Origin: Conus ventricosus
Taxonomy: Eukaryota > Mollusca > Gastropoda > Neogastropoda > Conidae
Reading direction: 5' to 3'
NCBI GenBank assembly: GCA_018398815.1
Contig: CM031628.1
Location: 9,648,544-9,712,543 of the forward strand
Length of the DNA stretch: 64,000 nucleotides
Shown here: piece by piece, positions 41,099 through 53,659 of the stretch
Layout of the letters: each line of letters opens with the position of its first letter
How positions within the stretch are numbered: the stretch's first letter is position 1
Notes under the pieces: generated by a model
Told to the model about the DNA's origin: nothing
Databases searched by the model: none
The model's input: only the letters and a program-made list of their open reading frames with translations
Program-made: the position numbers and the translations under genes

Positions 41099-42266
41099 AA
41101 TTAAATAAAACAGTGTAAGCATGAGCATCATCGGCCTTAATCTTGTTTCGTACCTGCAAATTTAAAAGAAAAATAGTACTTAAGCCCTTATCTATTGAAG
41201 AGCTGTCAAAAATGAAAAGTGGAAGAAAAGATCTTAGTGTGTGACCAACGTTTATCACGCACAGTTCTCATAAGACATAGGTAACAACCGCTGGTCCAAT
41301 AATTAACATTTTGTGACCTAATTTACAATTGGGAAAGTGACAATTGGTGCCCTTACTAAAAAAATTGTGTCCAGTGTCTGCAAACGATGATCACAAAGTC
41401 CTTTGAGAAATGGTATAAGTTGAAAGACATTTGTTGAAGTTAACATACAAAATGAGGTCATTGCTATTTTTGTTTTGTGCTTATGTTTGAAAGTGGTACC
41501 ACTGCTTTTTTTAAAACAAGTTTTGCATACCATTTTGTTGATTCATGCATTTTGATTTCGTTCGTTCATCATAAGTACTGAGTGGATTTTTGTATCCAAG
41601 CGCATGATACGCCTATCTAAAGGAAAATAAATGCTAAGATGAAAAATCAGTCTGTTTACACATAGCATCATAACAGCCCAAGCCATAAAATCCAAATCCA
41701 GAGACATTCACACTATTTTCTTGATGAAAGCGTTACAAAATTCAATTAAAATGAACATGTAACCACACATCACAATCATGGTCATACACATAGCAATCAT
41801 TCACGCACAAAAAGATACCTGGTCCCGGGCATGGGCTCAAGTGGATGTAAACTTTATGATATGCATCTGAATGAAAAGACACCATACAAAGCTTTATCAC
41901 AGTTGAAAAAAAGCAAAACGCGAAATGCCCGAACACAATGCCTAGCGTGCAGGTGTACCCAACTAGTTACCTAAAAAAAAAAAGTAAATAAAAAAACTAT
42001 GCTCACTGACCAATTTTGAAATAGAATCAAGCGCATAAACTGTTACAACCGAAGGTTAAAAAAATGGGAAGCAGATACAAAGGCCATGATATGCATTCAA
42101 ATTAAAAGGAAACCAATACAGCAAAGTATCATTACAGTGAAACGAGTTAAAAATCAAAACATGAATGCCCCAGGGCACTACCTCACGTGCAGGTGGACAT
42201 TTCTAGTCACGTGACACTCCCCTCACTACGAACAAAAAGAAAAGAAAAGAAAGAAACTCTGCCAAC
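41099..42266. repeat. Anonymous spacer with a diverged ~220-bp tandem duplication
   Basis: The blocks AT(A/G)ATATGCAT(C/T), CACCATACAAAG/ACCAATACAGCAAAG, TTATCACAGT/CATTACAGTG, AATGCCC and GCGTGCAGGTG/CACGTGCAGGTG occur in the same order at about 41855-41955 and 42088-42197. No gene was found in the rest. Confidence 0.5.
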
Positions 42267-42271
42267 ACAAC

Positions 42272-42459
42272 AGAGAACAGGAAAACCTTCATTCTGGGCC
42301 ACTTTCGCCCTCAACCAGTTTTCGGGCGAAAGTGGCCCAGAATAAAGGTTTTCCTGTTCTCTGACAAGTAAGACTTCAATAACCAAAAAATAACGATTAT
42401 TTACAAACAAACATACTGTAGGGTTATCCGTTTTTAATACTAATTTACTAAACTTTTCA
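42272..42459. repeat. E2 left terminal inverted repeat with near-perfect hairpin
   Basis: 42272-42310 and 42324-42362 pair at 38 of 39 positions (single C/A mismatch) around loop TCAACCAGTTTTC. The inner part ACAAACAAACATACTGTAGG and TACTAATTTACTAAACTTTT is shared with E1. The ATPase 3' end begins near the inner edge. Confidence 0.95.
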
Positions 42460-43050
42460 ATTTAATTTTTGTTTAATCCTATGTTTTTCCTGGTCATTTT
42501 CAATAACATCATTTTCACGCAAAACATTCATCAAATGAGTCTCTGTCTTTCATGTGAAATAACACTACAGTCTTTAACTGTTCTCTAAAGTCTTTTAAAA
42601 CCGAGTTATATTTCTGGCATAAAATCCACACACTTATCCCATCATGTCTTCCGCTGAAAGCCAGCTTTGACAAAGTGTTTCTCTTTTTAACTATATCTTT
42701 TTCTGCCGAACAGTTCATCTATAAAAAGAGTGTCCGCGATCCTTCAAACACTTTATAAAAAGTATTCAACACTCACTCAGTTTAGTGCTAGGAATTAACT
42801 CAATATACTCATTGTACTGTCCATATAAACCTTCTATCATGATATGCTTTTGTTCCTTTTAAGGTTGGATCAGAAAATCACAATATGATTCAAAATTAAA
42901 GCGATAAACTGTTTGTAATAAGTCTAGGACAGAATATTGTTTTTTTTTCCACAACCAGTCTGCCACAAAACATAGAACAATGAGTGGTATTTTATCATAA
43001 AGTTTTCACTGCTCCTAGTTATATAAACAGAATTAATCTAATACCATATA
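42450..43050 (-). pseudogene. E2 packaging ATPase, broken
   Basis: Open piece 42515-42718 on the minus strand reads SKLAFSGRHDGISVWILCQK and KDRDSFDEC, the C-terminal half of the FtsK/HerA-type packaging ATPase. The P-loop region near 42950-42975 is recognisable at the DNA level (CCACAACCAGTCTG), but a run of nine T destroys the frame. Several indels relative to E1. Confidence 0.7.
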
Positions 43051-43900
43051 ATTTTATCATACTCTTCCCGTCAAAACTATGTATTCAATATAATAAAACC
43101 CTAGAGCCTATGTGTACGATAAAACCATTCAGATCTGTTAAAGATTGTTTCTATTTAGTCAACATTGATTATGTTGCTAGTTGTTATATACTTAATATCC
43201 TCACCAATTGTGAAGAACGACGATGGTAAACGTGATTAAGCGTTAAACGTCTAAGTTTTGCCGAGCTAATATAATTCCTTTATAAGGACTTCACTACCAG
43301 CCCACCAACCATGTCCCTCACCACCTATAAAAGGACAGAAATTTCAAATATCATTGGAACGTGTCCCTAATTTCTGCTTGGAATGAACGTAATTTAGTAG
43401 AACCTTTTTTACAACTGTTTCTTTTCTGTGAGGATGTACTGTTTTTTTCCACATACTGGCGTTTATTTCAATTTCTTTCCGCTATTGTCGTCCGGCATAA
43501 GACTTACATGTAACGGGCCCAGAGTTGAATGCTTTCTGAAAATTTTGACGGCTAAAAATATGTAAAAGGGCTATGAATTCAATTTTATGTCCAATCTAAA
43601 TATGGTTTCTAAGTGCCATTTGAGGTCAGTTTTTCGACCTATTTTATATTCATACTGCCACAATTATTATCCATCTAGATTGCGCAGTTGTTCTAGTTTA
43701 GAGGAAACTTTTTGCAAGTCGCCAACCTCTTTGCGTTTATAATCACCATCTTTAGTGTACTCAAACCATACAAAGCGCCTAACACACCGTCTGTTCAAAG
43801 TCCGCAACCTCAGCAAGGTCTTTTAAATTCCTAGAGGTTAAACACCTTACAGCGCTAATGTAACTCCTGATTCTTCTGGCCCACCCCATTATTTTTTAGT
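43040..43900 (-). pseudogene. E2 counterpart of the 285-aa protein, broken
   Basis: Nucleotide match to E1 19157-20014 throughout (for example CTAAGTGCCATTTGAGGTCA at 43610 and CCAACCTCTTTGCGTTTATA at 43723), with roughly one small indel per 30-60 bases. The ATG region reads CACCCCATTATTTTT instead of the E1 start. Confidence 0.6.
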
Positions 43901-43974
43901 AACCGTATTATTTTATTTCCAAAACAATGTGCAGGTTACACATTTCACAACTTTCCTACCCCGCTTGTCTTTGA

Positions 43975-44425
43975 AATATTTAAATTAAAAGAACCGACCC
44001 TTCCCACAAACAACTCATTTAAAAACTGTAATTAGTGAATTGAATCTAATTTCATAATCGCAATATGCAGCTTACCCTGACGGAAGAGCTCTTAAACAGT
44101 TGAGGGCCTTCCCCATCATAAAGTTTTCATCAGTGCTCCGTGACTCATCCACATGAAACATAGAGTAATGAAATGTAATGCTATATCGAGCGGATTTCTC
44201 CCTCAAAGTAGTTTTGTTTGACGTAACACTAAAACTATGAACGGCCTATTTGGCAGTTTGAAAGCCAAACATTATTAGCTAGCCTCTATACCAAAATAGT
44301 ACCCTACTTCTTCTTCTTCAGTTGAAGTCAACATTGTTATCTTTCAGATTCGCATTGGTTAAGTTAGAGAGCAATGTCGAAGTTACTCAATGCTTCTTTT
44401 AGCGAGCAAAAACCCTTAAAACCAT
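43975..44425 (-). pseudogene. E2 counterpart of the 150-aa protein, broken
   Basis: Matches E1 20105-20557 (CATAATCGCAATATGCAGCT, GAGGGCCTTCC, ATCGAGCGGATTT). Multiple indels interrupt the frame. Confidence 0.55.
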
Positions 44426-44640
44426 CAGTATGGTTAACTGGCTAACTAATTGGCCTCTATTATTAACTTTTTTATCTATTATTCTCCTTGGCTTTGGCTT
44501 ATTATAAACCATACGACTTTGTAGAATATTTTCATGGAGCCGCGACCGTTCTGGTTCCGCTTCGTTATTATAGCATGATCTAAAAACGAAGGCGGTCTGA
44601 GTTGTTATGTTACAAACATTTTTATAAAACAAATTAAAAA

Positions 44641-45590
44641 ATGAGTGAGCATTCAATATACGATGCAACATATCTTGTTGGGCCGCACTACAATCTAAAA
44701 ATATAACAACCTGACACACCCTCGACCATTTCTGTGACCCAGACTGACACCTTTCATAAAAAGGTAATACGTCCATTAAGCAGATATCTTAACCCCCCTG
44801 TTAAAAAAGACTACATCGCAAAAGTGTGGTTCAGCATCCGATGCAGGATTATCATAACAGTTAAACTTTCTGTTTTGTGTGCAACAACTCGGTGGTGGAG
44901 TGGTCGTATGCAGATCACTTAAATCATCCCGATCCTTTGGTGAGTCAGTGTATAGAATTCATTTCTATTACACACCTTCAAGACGTATTTTTGACTGAAC
45001 TGAAGCGCCATTACCAAATGATAACCGTTAAAATATTTTCAATCCAGTAGCAACAGAATATACATGAATGCTTTTGAAAGAATCTGTGTAACGAATTCAA
45101 TATAAATGTAGACAGACTTAGACAAAAGTTGGACCGCAATCATGGCTTAGGCACCCCTTATTATTGGGGCGTGCCAGAAAATATAACTATGACTGGAATC
45201 CTCCTTTATCACATCCTTTCTCTTTCAGGCAGCTGTTCACACTCGGTCCATAGAGCAAGAGCAATAAAACAGCATGACAACATTTACTTAGACACTTCTA
45301 AGGACCTAATAAAGCAGGACAAAGAAACGAATAAGATAGACCTATTCTTACTTACGTTTGTGTTTGCTAGGTTCACAAGCACAGGCAAGAACGAGCATAC
45401 TGATCCTTCTACTGGCTTTGATGCACAAAACAATACGTACAATTTTAACACTCTGCTACACAGAAGCCATTAATCACAGTTTGATTTTACTTCAAGTATA
45501 AAAAGGTACCAAAATGTTTTTACAATACGCAAGATCAAAAGTAGACTTTGCTGTTGCACTGGTTTATACAGCTTACCTTTCTAGACCTCA
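44641..45590 (+). pseudogene. E2 counterpart of the large plus-strand protein, broken
   Basis: ATG at 44641 in the same context as E1 20752. Pieces are readable in different frames: PPVKKDYIAKVW-type start, DHLNH, DRNHGLGTPYYWGVPEN (45129), and TGFDAQNNTYNFN (45413). Longer than the E1 copy because it includes the segment after DRNHGLG that is shortened in E1. Confidence 0.55.
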
Positions 45591-45603
45591 TACCCAGGTA
45601 GGC

Positions 45604-45867
45604 AGACAATAATGAACTACAACCATGAACTTCTGTTGCAGGAAAGAAATAAGGTTGGATCAAAACGACATAATTCGAGCAGTAATATTTCAAGCAGTAA
45701 AAAAACAGATTGACCCCCCAAGAATAAGTCATCCAATCCCCGTGGCCCAAAGCCCAAGACCGTTTGAAAGACCACAAGCTCGCGTACCCTGTTCCGCTGA
45801 TGACCATGAATATGAAAAGACAGCGCTTTGTTCTTGGATAAACTTGCCTAGATTAGCACGGTCTTAA
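45604..45867 (+). CDS. E2 small proline-rich protein
   Basis: Frame 45625-45867 reads KKQIDPPRISHPIPVAQSPR followed by PFERPQARVPCSADDHEYEK. An ATG at 45613 lies upstream in another frame (MNYNHELLLQERNKVGS), so the true start is uncertain. In E1 the region is smeared (from about 22081). No domain recognised. Confidence 0.4.
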
Positions 45868-45879
45868 TCTTACTTAATA

Positions 45880-46210
45880 TAACCAACTATTAAAGAACTA
45901 ATGTCCCATAAGTGCTCGCCATAAAGCCAACTACTTTGCTTGCAGTAGACAAAAGTCCAGCTAACAACACCCCCTAATATAAACCTGGTAAGAGTCTATA
46001 GCTTTAACCGCTATTTTTTTAATAAATCCGCAAGGATATCAAGCAGTTTTTTTTTTACCATGATTATCAGGCGGCGATGGAGGGATGGTGGTGTAGGCAC
46101 TGGGCTTTGACCCTGGCCCCTGTAATAGCCAACAACCAGTGTACATATTGCAAAACCTAAGGCCGTTATAACGCTTGCTAAATGTGACACCTTGCTCTTC
46201 TAAACAGTGT
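45880..46210 (-). pseudogene. E2 small membrane-type protein, minus strand
   Basis: One frame around 46205-46080 reads SHLASVITALGFAICTLVVG, a good membrane-span candidate, followed by a proline-rich segment (SPVPTPPSLHRR). The frame is broken by a T run near 46045. No known family. Confidence 0.4.
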
Positions 46211-47060
46211 TCTTATTCTTTCTGCTAGCTTGAAGACTTTCAAATAAAATTCTTTTGGATAGTATCTCTTATTTCTGCTACACTTGAGTTGAAATTGTAC
46301 TCGGTTAGAAGACAACGCTTTCGATTCTTGCTGATCTTTCTTGTTCAGATCTTTTAGTCTTTATTTGATTATTCTTTCTTTAATATCAACCCCTAAGTTG
46401 CGGCATCAGCCTCAACGAGTTTATCTTTTTCTCATTTTATATGCTCATCTATTTCAACCCATTTTGCTAAATTGTTTGTTAATTCGGGCCGCTAATGGTT
46501 CTTAAAGCATGATCCAGGGGCTGTCTATATTTCTCCGCATTGGTAGCGGTGATCCGTGTATAGTCTTTAATGCTTGTTATCTTCTGAAAAACTGGTTCCT
46601 GCTCTATGAAATTTATTATTTCATCTGCCGATTGATTTAATTCTTAAAGCTTCCATAGTTATGCATTGGTTATCTTTTGGGAGTTCCTGCAGTGTGTTTT
46701 TGAAGTTTAGCAACTGCATCCCTATCTAATTTTGGTTTAGTAATGCCAAGGCGATTTGATCGCTCACACTGACCTTTGTCTAATTGAACTCTTTTTAAAA
46801 ACTTTGATGAGTCGGTTTAGATGTAAGCTGAACAAGTTGTCTTGTCGCTCCTCACAAACAAATGGTCATCTTTTACTTCAAAATCATTAGGGTCTATAAA
46901 TTCGGAGTTCTTGCCTAAACTTTGGTATAAAGATCTAACCTTACTTTCTGTTAATTCACGCCGCAATGAAGCGCTGAGCGATGCTGTGTCAAAGGGATCA
47001 TTTCACTCATGTCGTCTCCAGATCAAAAACATCATAATCTTCATCTTCAATGCCTGCCAT
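46205..47060 (-). pseudogene. E2 charged protein divergent from the capsid gene
   Basis: ATG at 47060 (minus), start MAGIEDEDYDVFDLE. Pieces recur over 850 bases: KVRSLYQSLGKNSEFIDPND (46945 down), FLKRVQLDKGQCERSNRLGI, then a long charged helical segment (KERIIK, LNKKDQQESKA). The start lies only about 40 bases from the divergent capsid-type gene at 47103. E1 counterpart about 22720-23590. Function unknown; a scaffold or minor capsid role is a guess from position. Confidence 0.45.
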
Positions 47061-47102
47061 GTTTCTTTAATAATTAACTTTTTTATTTTGTTTAATAAAA
47101 AA

Positions 47103-48350
47103 ATGTCACAAGCATATGGCTCGATTCTTGACCCCATAGAAGACTGAAAAGAGCCCTTGGCGTGAAGGGAAATAAGCGAATATTACTGTTCCAAATAATC
47201 CATCTACTATTGATGCGGATCAAATTCTTACTGTTAAATTCCAGACCTAGGAGCGGATGAAGTGATTGTGCCAGGCGCTGCGTGTCTTACTTTCAAAATA
47301 GTACTCGCTTCAACAACAGACCCAAACAGGACAGTTGTACAGAATTTGGGGCGGGCAATCGTTAAGAAAATTTCTATAAAACTTGAGGGGCAAGAAATAT
47401 TTTCTTTACACAATGCAACATATTTTTAACCTATTCTGATCTATGGCTAACCACGAATGAAAGGGATGATCTTGCGTTTCAAGGAATCGAAAATGAAGAA
47501 GCACTAAAACTTAGAATAGCGCCGCACTTGGCGCAGATGTTAAAAGCAGCAAAAAGTCTCTAGCTCTAAATTTGCGTATGGAAATCGCTTTTCTATTCCT
47601 TGGATTTTGAGTTGTTAAGTGCGCATGCGCCATACTATCAAGGAGCATTAAAAGACAGATTGTCATATGAACTAACTTTTAATGAATACAAACGTGTTAT
47701 CAGATCATCAACACCGAAGCAAAGTACAGCATTTCTGACATCTCGTTAGAGTTTGACGTTGTTAGCAACCCTAATTTAGCAAGGCTGATTAGCAACAATA
47801 TCAGTCAAAATTAGCAATATATTACGAAAGAGTGATTCATCATACAACATATCCCAGAAGCAGGCAGACACTATATGGAATTTTAGTTTTAGTGCCGCAG
47901 CAAGATCACTTAAAGGTATTTTATTGCTGTGTGAAAGATGAAGAACCATTCAAAAGAGGAAGTGAAAAGTTTATTAATCCTAAAATAACGAAAGTACAAT
48001 GTTCGATGAGGGCAGTCCTAACCAAATCTACGCTAGCGGGCTTAAACCTTATCACATTTTGACGAAATAAGAAAATTGTTTTGGGGTGGGAGGTGTAGAA
48101 GTCCAACAGCAGACCTTGTGTCTAAAGATCTGCACTTCACAGTGTTAGGCTTGATGATTATTTAACAACAAAAAAACGGCTTATGGTTTGACCTAAGGTC
48201 GACAGAGGATAATCAGTTGCATGGAAGTGGTAGAACGGTTTAAAGACGTAATAAAAATTCAAATTGATAAAGAAGAAGAACCATAAACCGCTTAATGTAC
48301 ATTTGTTTTAATATATGATGCGCAGCTGAATATTGAAGATAACAATTAAA
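47103..48350 (+). pseudogene. E2 major capsid protein (double jelly-roll type), broken
   Basis: ATG at 47103 (MSQAYGSILDPIED). Recognisable blocks in changing frames: FPDLGADE and VIVPGAA (about 47235), a central DISLEFDVVSNPNLARLI (about 47737), VIHHTTYPRSRQTLYGILVL (47832), EEPFKRGSEKFINPKITKVQ (47940) and LWFDLRST with LHGSGR (about 48190-48235). Length of about 400 codons, strand-rich composition and position match the capsid gene of Polinton-type elements. I assign it from family knowledge, not from a search, so moderate confidence. Confidence 0.6.
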
Positions 48351-48391
48351 AGATATACAATACTAAATTATTTTTTTTTTAAATAAAAAGC

Positions 48392-48900
48392 ATGTCTGTT
48401 CAGGTTTATCCAAATGTGCCTACACGCCGCCAAAAGAAGAGATAGTAGAAAACCTTAGCATAAAACCTTCAATTAACCAATATTACACAAATCAACAAAA
48501 ACTAGAGCAGGCCCTTTTCAAAATACAGCAAAACCAAAAGAAGGTATTCTGCTGCCTTCAATGCTGTTACATATGTTAATACTGGAACATCAACTATAAG
48601 TGCTGCATTCGGCAGGAACAAGTGTAGGCCTCTTACAACGGGCATAGGCGCACCCGCAGCTTTACCTCTAGGAGGTTTGTCTTTAGCTCTCGGTCTGTGT
48701 TCATTAGCTGTAAGTGCGGCTGGAAAAAAATTAAAAACTAAACTCCAAAAGCACACAGCATGGTTCAACTAAAAACGGCTAAACTTAGTTCGTTTAAACT
48801 GACAATAAATAAAGCACTACTGACTCAAACATCACGGATGAAGATTTAATCGTTTACGGGCCGATTTTGATAAACTACAAAAGACAAAAGTTTGATCTTC
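48392..48900 (+). pseudogene. E2 small hydrophobic protein
   Basis: ATG 48392 with the N-terminal word VQVYPNVPT. After frame changes there is GTSTISAAFG, then a hydrophobic glycine/leucine segment ALPLGGLSLALGLCSLAVSA followed by GKKLKTKLQKH. The helix-with-basic-tail layout suggests membrane association. It lies directly after the capsid-type gene. Confidence 0.45.
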
Positions 48901-49139
48901 AAAGAAAGGCGAGGACAATTTTTCTCCAACAGCCAGACGCCGACAGATAAAAAAGGAATGTTTAAAAAAAAGTAACGAGACATTAAACTCGTTCTAAACA
49001 CTCACATAACAACATCGAAGGGTTTTTAAATACTTTAGTTTATGAGTCCAAGCACAAAAAGACCGTTGATATGATTCTGATTAAGCCGTTGAAATTTTTT
49101 TAATTTAAATAAATATGTTGCTTAGAAAAGAAAGACAGC

Positions 49140-52100
49140 ATGGCTAAGATATATGAAGGCCCGATGAATTGTTTGAAGGAATGCTCGAGAAAGAGCGTTT
49201 TTTCAAGAGCACTGAATGATTGATTTAGAAGTTATTAATCCAGAAAACGTGCGGGGAAGCGTTTTACATGCAATTTCTCAAGTTCCATGTAAACTAACAA
49301 TAGACCCGCCAGTTAAAGTAATGTTAAACTGTTTTAATCGACTATTAACAATAAATGAAGAAAATCTAGAAGTCTGGGGCTCGACTAAACAACAGACTAT
49401 TTTTTCCCTCTAATGACTTAACACCCGGTTTGGCAGACGAACTGCCCTTTCACAGTTTGACGCTGCCGCCGAAGAAGCAAAAATGAGAGGCTCTGGTTGG
49501 TCAAGGGCGACGTCTTAGAGATTAGATTAAAACAGGCTAAGTAAAGCACCCCATTGTAGGCAAGGCTTACATTCCGCTACCTCGAAGTTGGTTTCAAAGA
49601 GAGCATTTTAAACATAAAGAATTCAGACGAAAATGTTTTATGTGGTGTGTCCTTGCAAGGGTGCATCATGTCCGCGAACACGCAGAGAGAGTGACTAACT
49701 ATCGGCAATACACCAAAGATCTTAACTTTAGTGGGGGGTCCTTTCCTGTTAGTGTAGACCAAATTGATCAGTTTGAAGAACAAAACAAACCAATAATGTT
49801 AATGTATACACAAAGATGAGGAAACAAATTTGGTGCCAATTAAAGTGTCCAAGAACAGTCCAACAATAGGGGAACCAGACAAAAATCATGTTGACTTACT
49901 CCTAATGTCTTCGCCAACAGGCTACCGCATTTACACATTATACGAACAATGAGTAGACTAATGCAGCATACTTCAAAAGATCATGGGAAACAAGAATTCT
50001 GTAAGAAATGTTTAACAAGAATCCATCTGTCAAGCCGCGAGCGAACATAAGAAACAATTGTAAAAGTTCTGCAGACTGTAATACAGAACTAATTAAAACC
50101 CCCCCCCGGATCTAAAGTTTTGTTTTAAGAACTGAAACGGGTGCAAATTCTCCATATGTTTGTTTACGCAGACTTTGATCCCCTTATTGTTCCTTATGAA
50201 GGGCCAGCGCCACCAAAACTTCGAAAAACAGTCTTAATGATAATCATCAGATTGTTCATTGCCGTCATTATTGTTAGGGTCGGGTGGCGCTCATTCAGCA
50301 CCAGAATTATATAGAGGCCTGATGCTGCAGAATACTTCTTAGAACGCATGCAGAAAGTGCGTAATGACGTTCTAATAATCAAACTATCTGAAATCATAAT
50401 GCGCCAAACCAACAACATATCTCAGCCACAATTTTTTGGTTTGCGGTTTAGAACTCAGTGAAAAAAGCAACAAATCCAAAAGTAAGAGACCATATCAATT
50501 ACGGGGAAATTTTTGAGGGGCCCGCCACAGAAAAACAATCTTCAAAATAAAGTTTGATCCAAAAATGGAAGCTCCCATCTCTTTCATAACTTGCGAGGGC
50601 ACGACTCTCATCTTATAATGAAAGCATGGCAAGCCTTTAGGGGGTCATCATTGCACATCATCAGAAATTTCATGTCTTTAATCTAAAAAACATGTCTTTT
50701 TTATGACTCATGCAACCATATGGTTCATTAATCACTGCTATGCCTTAAAATCCTGCCCAATAACGGGAAAAATATTTTTTACCCAAAACCCGTTTTGAAA
50801 GGGCGTTTACCCTTTTGAAACATAACTTTGGGAAAAATTTGAAAAGAAGAACACTTTCCCCCAAGGTCGTTTTTTTCTAGTCTTAGAGAAAGGACAAAGT
50901 GATTTTCCATTTCCACAGCTCAAGATCTGGCAGAAAATTAAGTGTAAAACAATGGGGGGGGCTACATGATTCAAATTAAGGGCAATGTTTTTTTGTTGGC
51001 GGAGTCCCCTTTAAAATTATAGAAAACCTCAGAAACATTCGCCGGTCCTGCGCATTACATTCTGCGCCCGGGATAGCTGGGGTGCTTTCTTAAAGTTTAC
51101 TGGGGGAAGAAGATTTATTGTCGATTTACCAAGATCAGATATTAAAACGGGTTCCGAGGAAAAAGATGGGGTCCATCATTATGTAAAGCAAACAACAAAT
51201 ACTTTTGGGCGATTTTGATCCAAGTAAAAGGCTAACTACTTTTTTTTGATCAAACAATCTTATGTTGGGCAATGGGGCAATCACTTCCATTTGTAACTTT
51301 TTAAAATGTCAAGGGGGGGCGATCCAAATAAATTCAAAAGGGATTAAAGGGTTGGGCATTTTTTCGCCTGATCAAACACTGGTTTCATTCTAAAGTTGAC
51401 TTAGAATACCCAGGAAATCCTCCTGCATAATGACTACCATTAGCACAAAAGTCAAAAAGGGGCCCAAAAGAACCCCCCAAACTTTTGCCTAAACTTCGCG
51501 GGAAACAAAAATTATGAAATGTCATTACAGACTTCAAATGTTTCAGAAAAAGACTTTTTCAAGATGATGAACAACAGTTGTTTCGGAAAGACTATGGAGA
51601 ATCCCCACAGCGAAACAAGATTCAGATTGGTCACCAAGAGAACGAAGCAATTAAGCTGACTTCAAAACCTAATTATCAGGCCTTCAAAAATTTCATGATC
51701 AGTTTTTTTGGGTATAATGATGAAAAAAAAAGAAATTTCAATTAGACAAACCTGTATTTATTGGGTTTACTGTTTAGAATTATCAAAGCTTTTGATGTTA
51801 GAGTTTCTTTATGACTACTTTAAGCCCTCGTATCCTGAGTCCAGAGTACTTTACACAGATACAGACAGTTTTGTTATAGATATCCCTACTGAAGACATCT
51901 ATAAAAGACATGGAATTAGAAGTAGCTAAAGGTCATGGGGGATGGAAAATGACACGTCCGATTACCCTAAAGATTCCCTTTGCATTCAATTACTAATAAG
52001 AAGGTTTTAGGAAAGATGAAGGATGAATTATCGGGAAAGGTGATCAAGGAGTTGTTGGTTTAAGGTAAAAAATGTACAGTATTTCGAGCCAGGAGAAAAT

Positions 52101-52345
52101 CATTAAGAAAGCAAAGGGGAATATCCCCGCAGCGTTGTGCAGTCAAACATATCACATGACAACTACAAAGAAGCATTGTTTGGCCAATTAAACTTTTCCA
52201 TCATGACAACGTTAAAACTACGATCTAATCTACATGAGATCAACAAACGGTTGTAACAAAGAAGTCGTTAGATAGAACAACACAAAACGTGTGTTTGGTT
52301 AATCCAGAGTTTTCATATGCAATCGGGCACTGGAGGACCGCATAA
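49140..52345 (+). pseudogene. E2 protein-primed family B DNA polymerase, broken
   Basis: The gene begins near ATGGCTAAGATATATGAAGG (49140). The N-terminal part has open piece 49216-49413 (MIDLEVINPENVRGSVLHAI), then KAYIPLPRSWF (49566) and DQIDQFEEQNKPIMLM (49750). Motif C YTDTDSF is intact at 51852-51872 within 51708-51929, preceded by the LELSKLLMLEFLYDYFKP helix. The C-terminus has KVLGKMKDELSG and SYAIGHWR near 52330. Smearing around 50.1-51.6 kb hides motifs A and B. It replicates the element using a protein primer in related systems. Confidence 0.8.
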
Positions 52346-52349
52346 ACAG

Positions 52350-52680
52350 GGGGGTTTATATTTTTCATAAACTTTTATTATAAGATCAATCATAGCTTCA
52401 TCCAATTCATTTAAATACTTTTCTCATGTTTGCTTGACGCTTTTCAAAATTTTTTTTATTATTTCAAGATATTTTTTTTTCCCAATTTGGGGGTTTTGAG
52501 TTGTAGGTGATCTGGATGATTTAGCATGCATTGATTAATCCCCGAAAATGTTTCCTTAATAGCATTACACGCATGAAATGATTCCGTATAAATTTTCAAG
52601 GTCTCTTCCTTTACCATTTTTGGTTTTCGTTCTGCACTTCCTTCTGACTTCCTTTTAAACTCAAATATATTTACTAAATT
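52350..52680 (-). pseudogene. E2 small protein downstream of the integrase
   Basis: Counterpart of E1 29180-29480 (CATTGATTAATCC, GATGATTTAGCATGCATTGA). Frames are broken. Function unknown. Confidence 0.4.
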
Positions 52681-52689
52681 AACTAAGCA

Positions 52690-53640
52690 ACGGGAACTGT
52701 GTCTGGCGGGATTATCTGCAGTTTTTTTCTTTCACAAAGATCTTTGAGGAGCTGGTTGTTTTGTTGTGGTCAGTTCTCGTAAATAATACACGGTTGGATT
52801 CATTTTTACAATTCTTTTTATTTCATATGGATCAACACACCAAACTGGATCTGTTCCCTGATGCGAGTGTCCCCTTCTGCTTCCCCCAGTAAATAAAGTA
52901 CCTACTTTTAAACCAAACGGTTAATAGTTTGCCGGATGAAGACTCTTCAGCAACATTTATTGTTTTTTTTTTGATTGCTTGTACTGGTTTTTAAACCCTT
53001 TAAATTCTTCATTATTCATTGCGCGCAAAACTGAGGGCAATCTTCTAACCCATTCTGTGTTGCGAGAATTTGTCAATAAGCTCTCTGTGTTTACGGTAGG
53101 AGAAAAGTCTTCGGCTAACTGTTTTGTTAAATTTTCAACTAAAGCCTGTGATCTGTGAACTCCCGGAAGGGCCTCTTTTAATGGTAACTCTATTTTTTTA
53201 AACAATAATTGATTCACTTGGCCTTTTAAATTCTTTTCATCATCGGACTTGAATCATGCGAGGATAAGTTAAAGGGCCTCGTTGGTAAAATAGTTGTAGG
53301 GCAAACAGCAACAGCAGAAGCACTCTTTTGTGTTAATGGTTCCGCATCTTTGTATCTTGAAGCTATGTCAATGACTGTGAGTGCGTATTTAAAATTTCTT
53401 TTTCGTCTAATCGTATCAGAGGGTAAATATAGAAATCCATTTGATGGGTTTTCGTTTGGAGTTGTATTGACAAAGTGGGGTCTCTGTATTCGTCTGGGCC
53501 GCTGGTAAATAAATTTGCCAAATCGCTTGTTTAGATAACCATTCTTTTGCTGTTTGTTCACTGACCTCAGCTGCTTGGCTTAGCTTTTTAATTGCTGGAT
53601 GCCCTTCCAATATCCTTTTGGCGAATAATGATTTTGTTCA
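52690..53640 (-). pseudogene. E2 retroviral-type DDE integrase, broken
   Basis: Pieces in order on the minus strand: HTH-like AAEVSEQTAKEWLSKQ (53610-53416), core with the first catalytic Asp region FLYLPSDTIRRK and ALTVIDIASRYKD (53561-53226), then 53217-52957 with catalytic Glu in SQALVENLTKQ and SVLRAMNNEEFKG. The second catalytic Asp region (SPMMKRI in frame) is shifted relative to the E1 QVDDGKEF. C-terminal extension to about 52740. Confidence 0.8.
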
Positions 53641-53659
53641 TTTTTTACCCCAGCCAATA

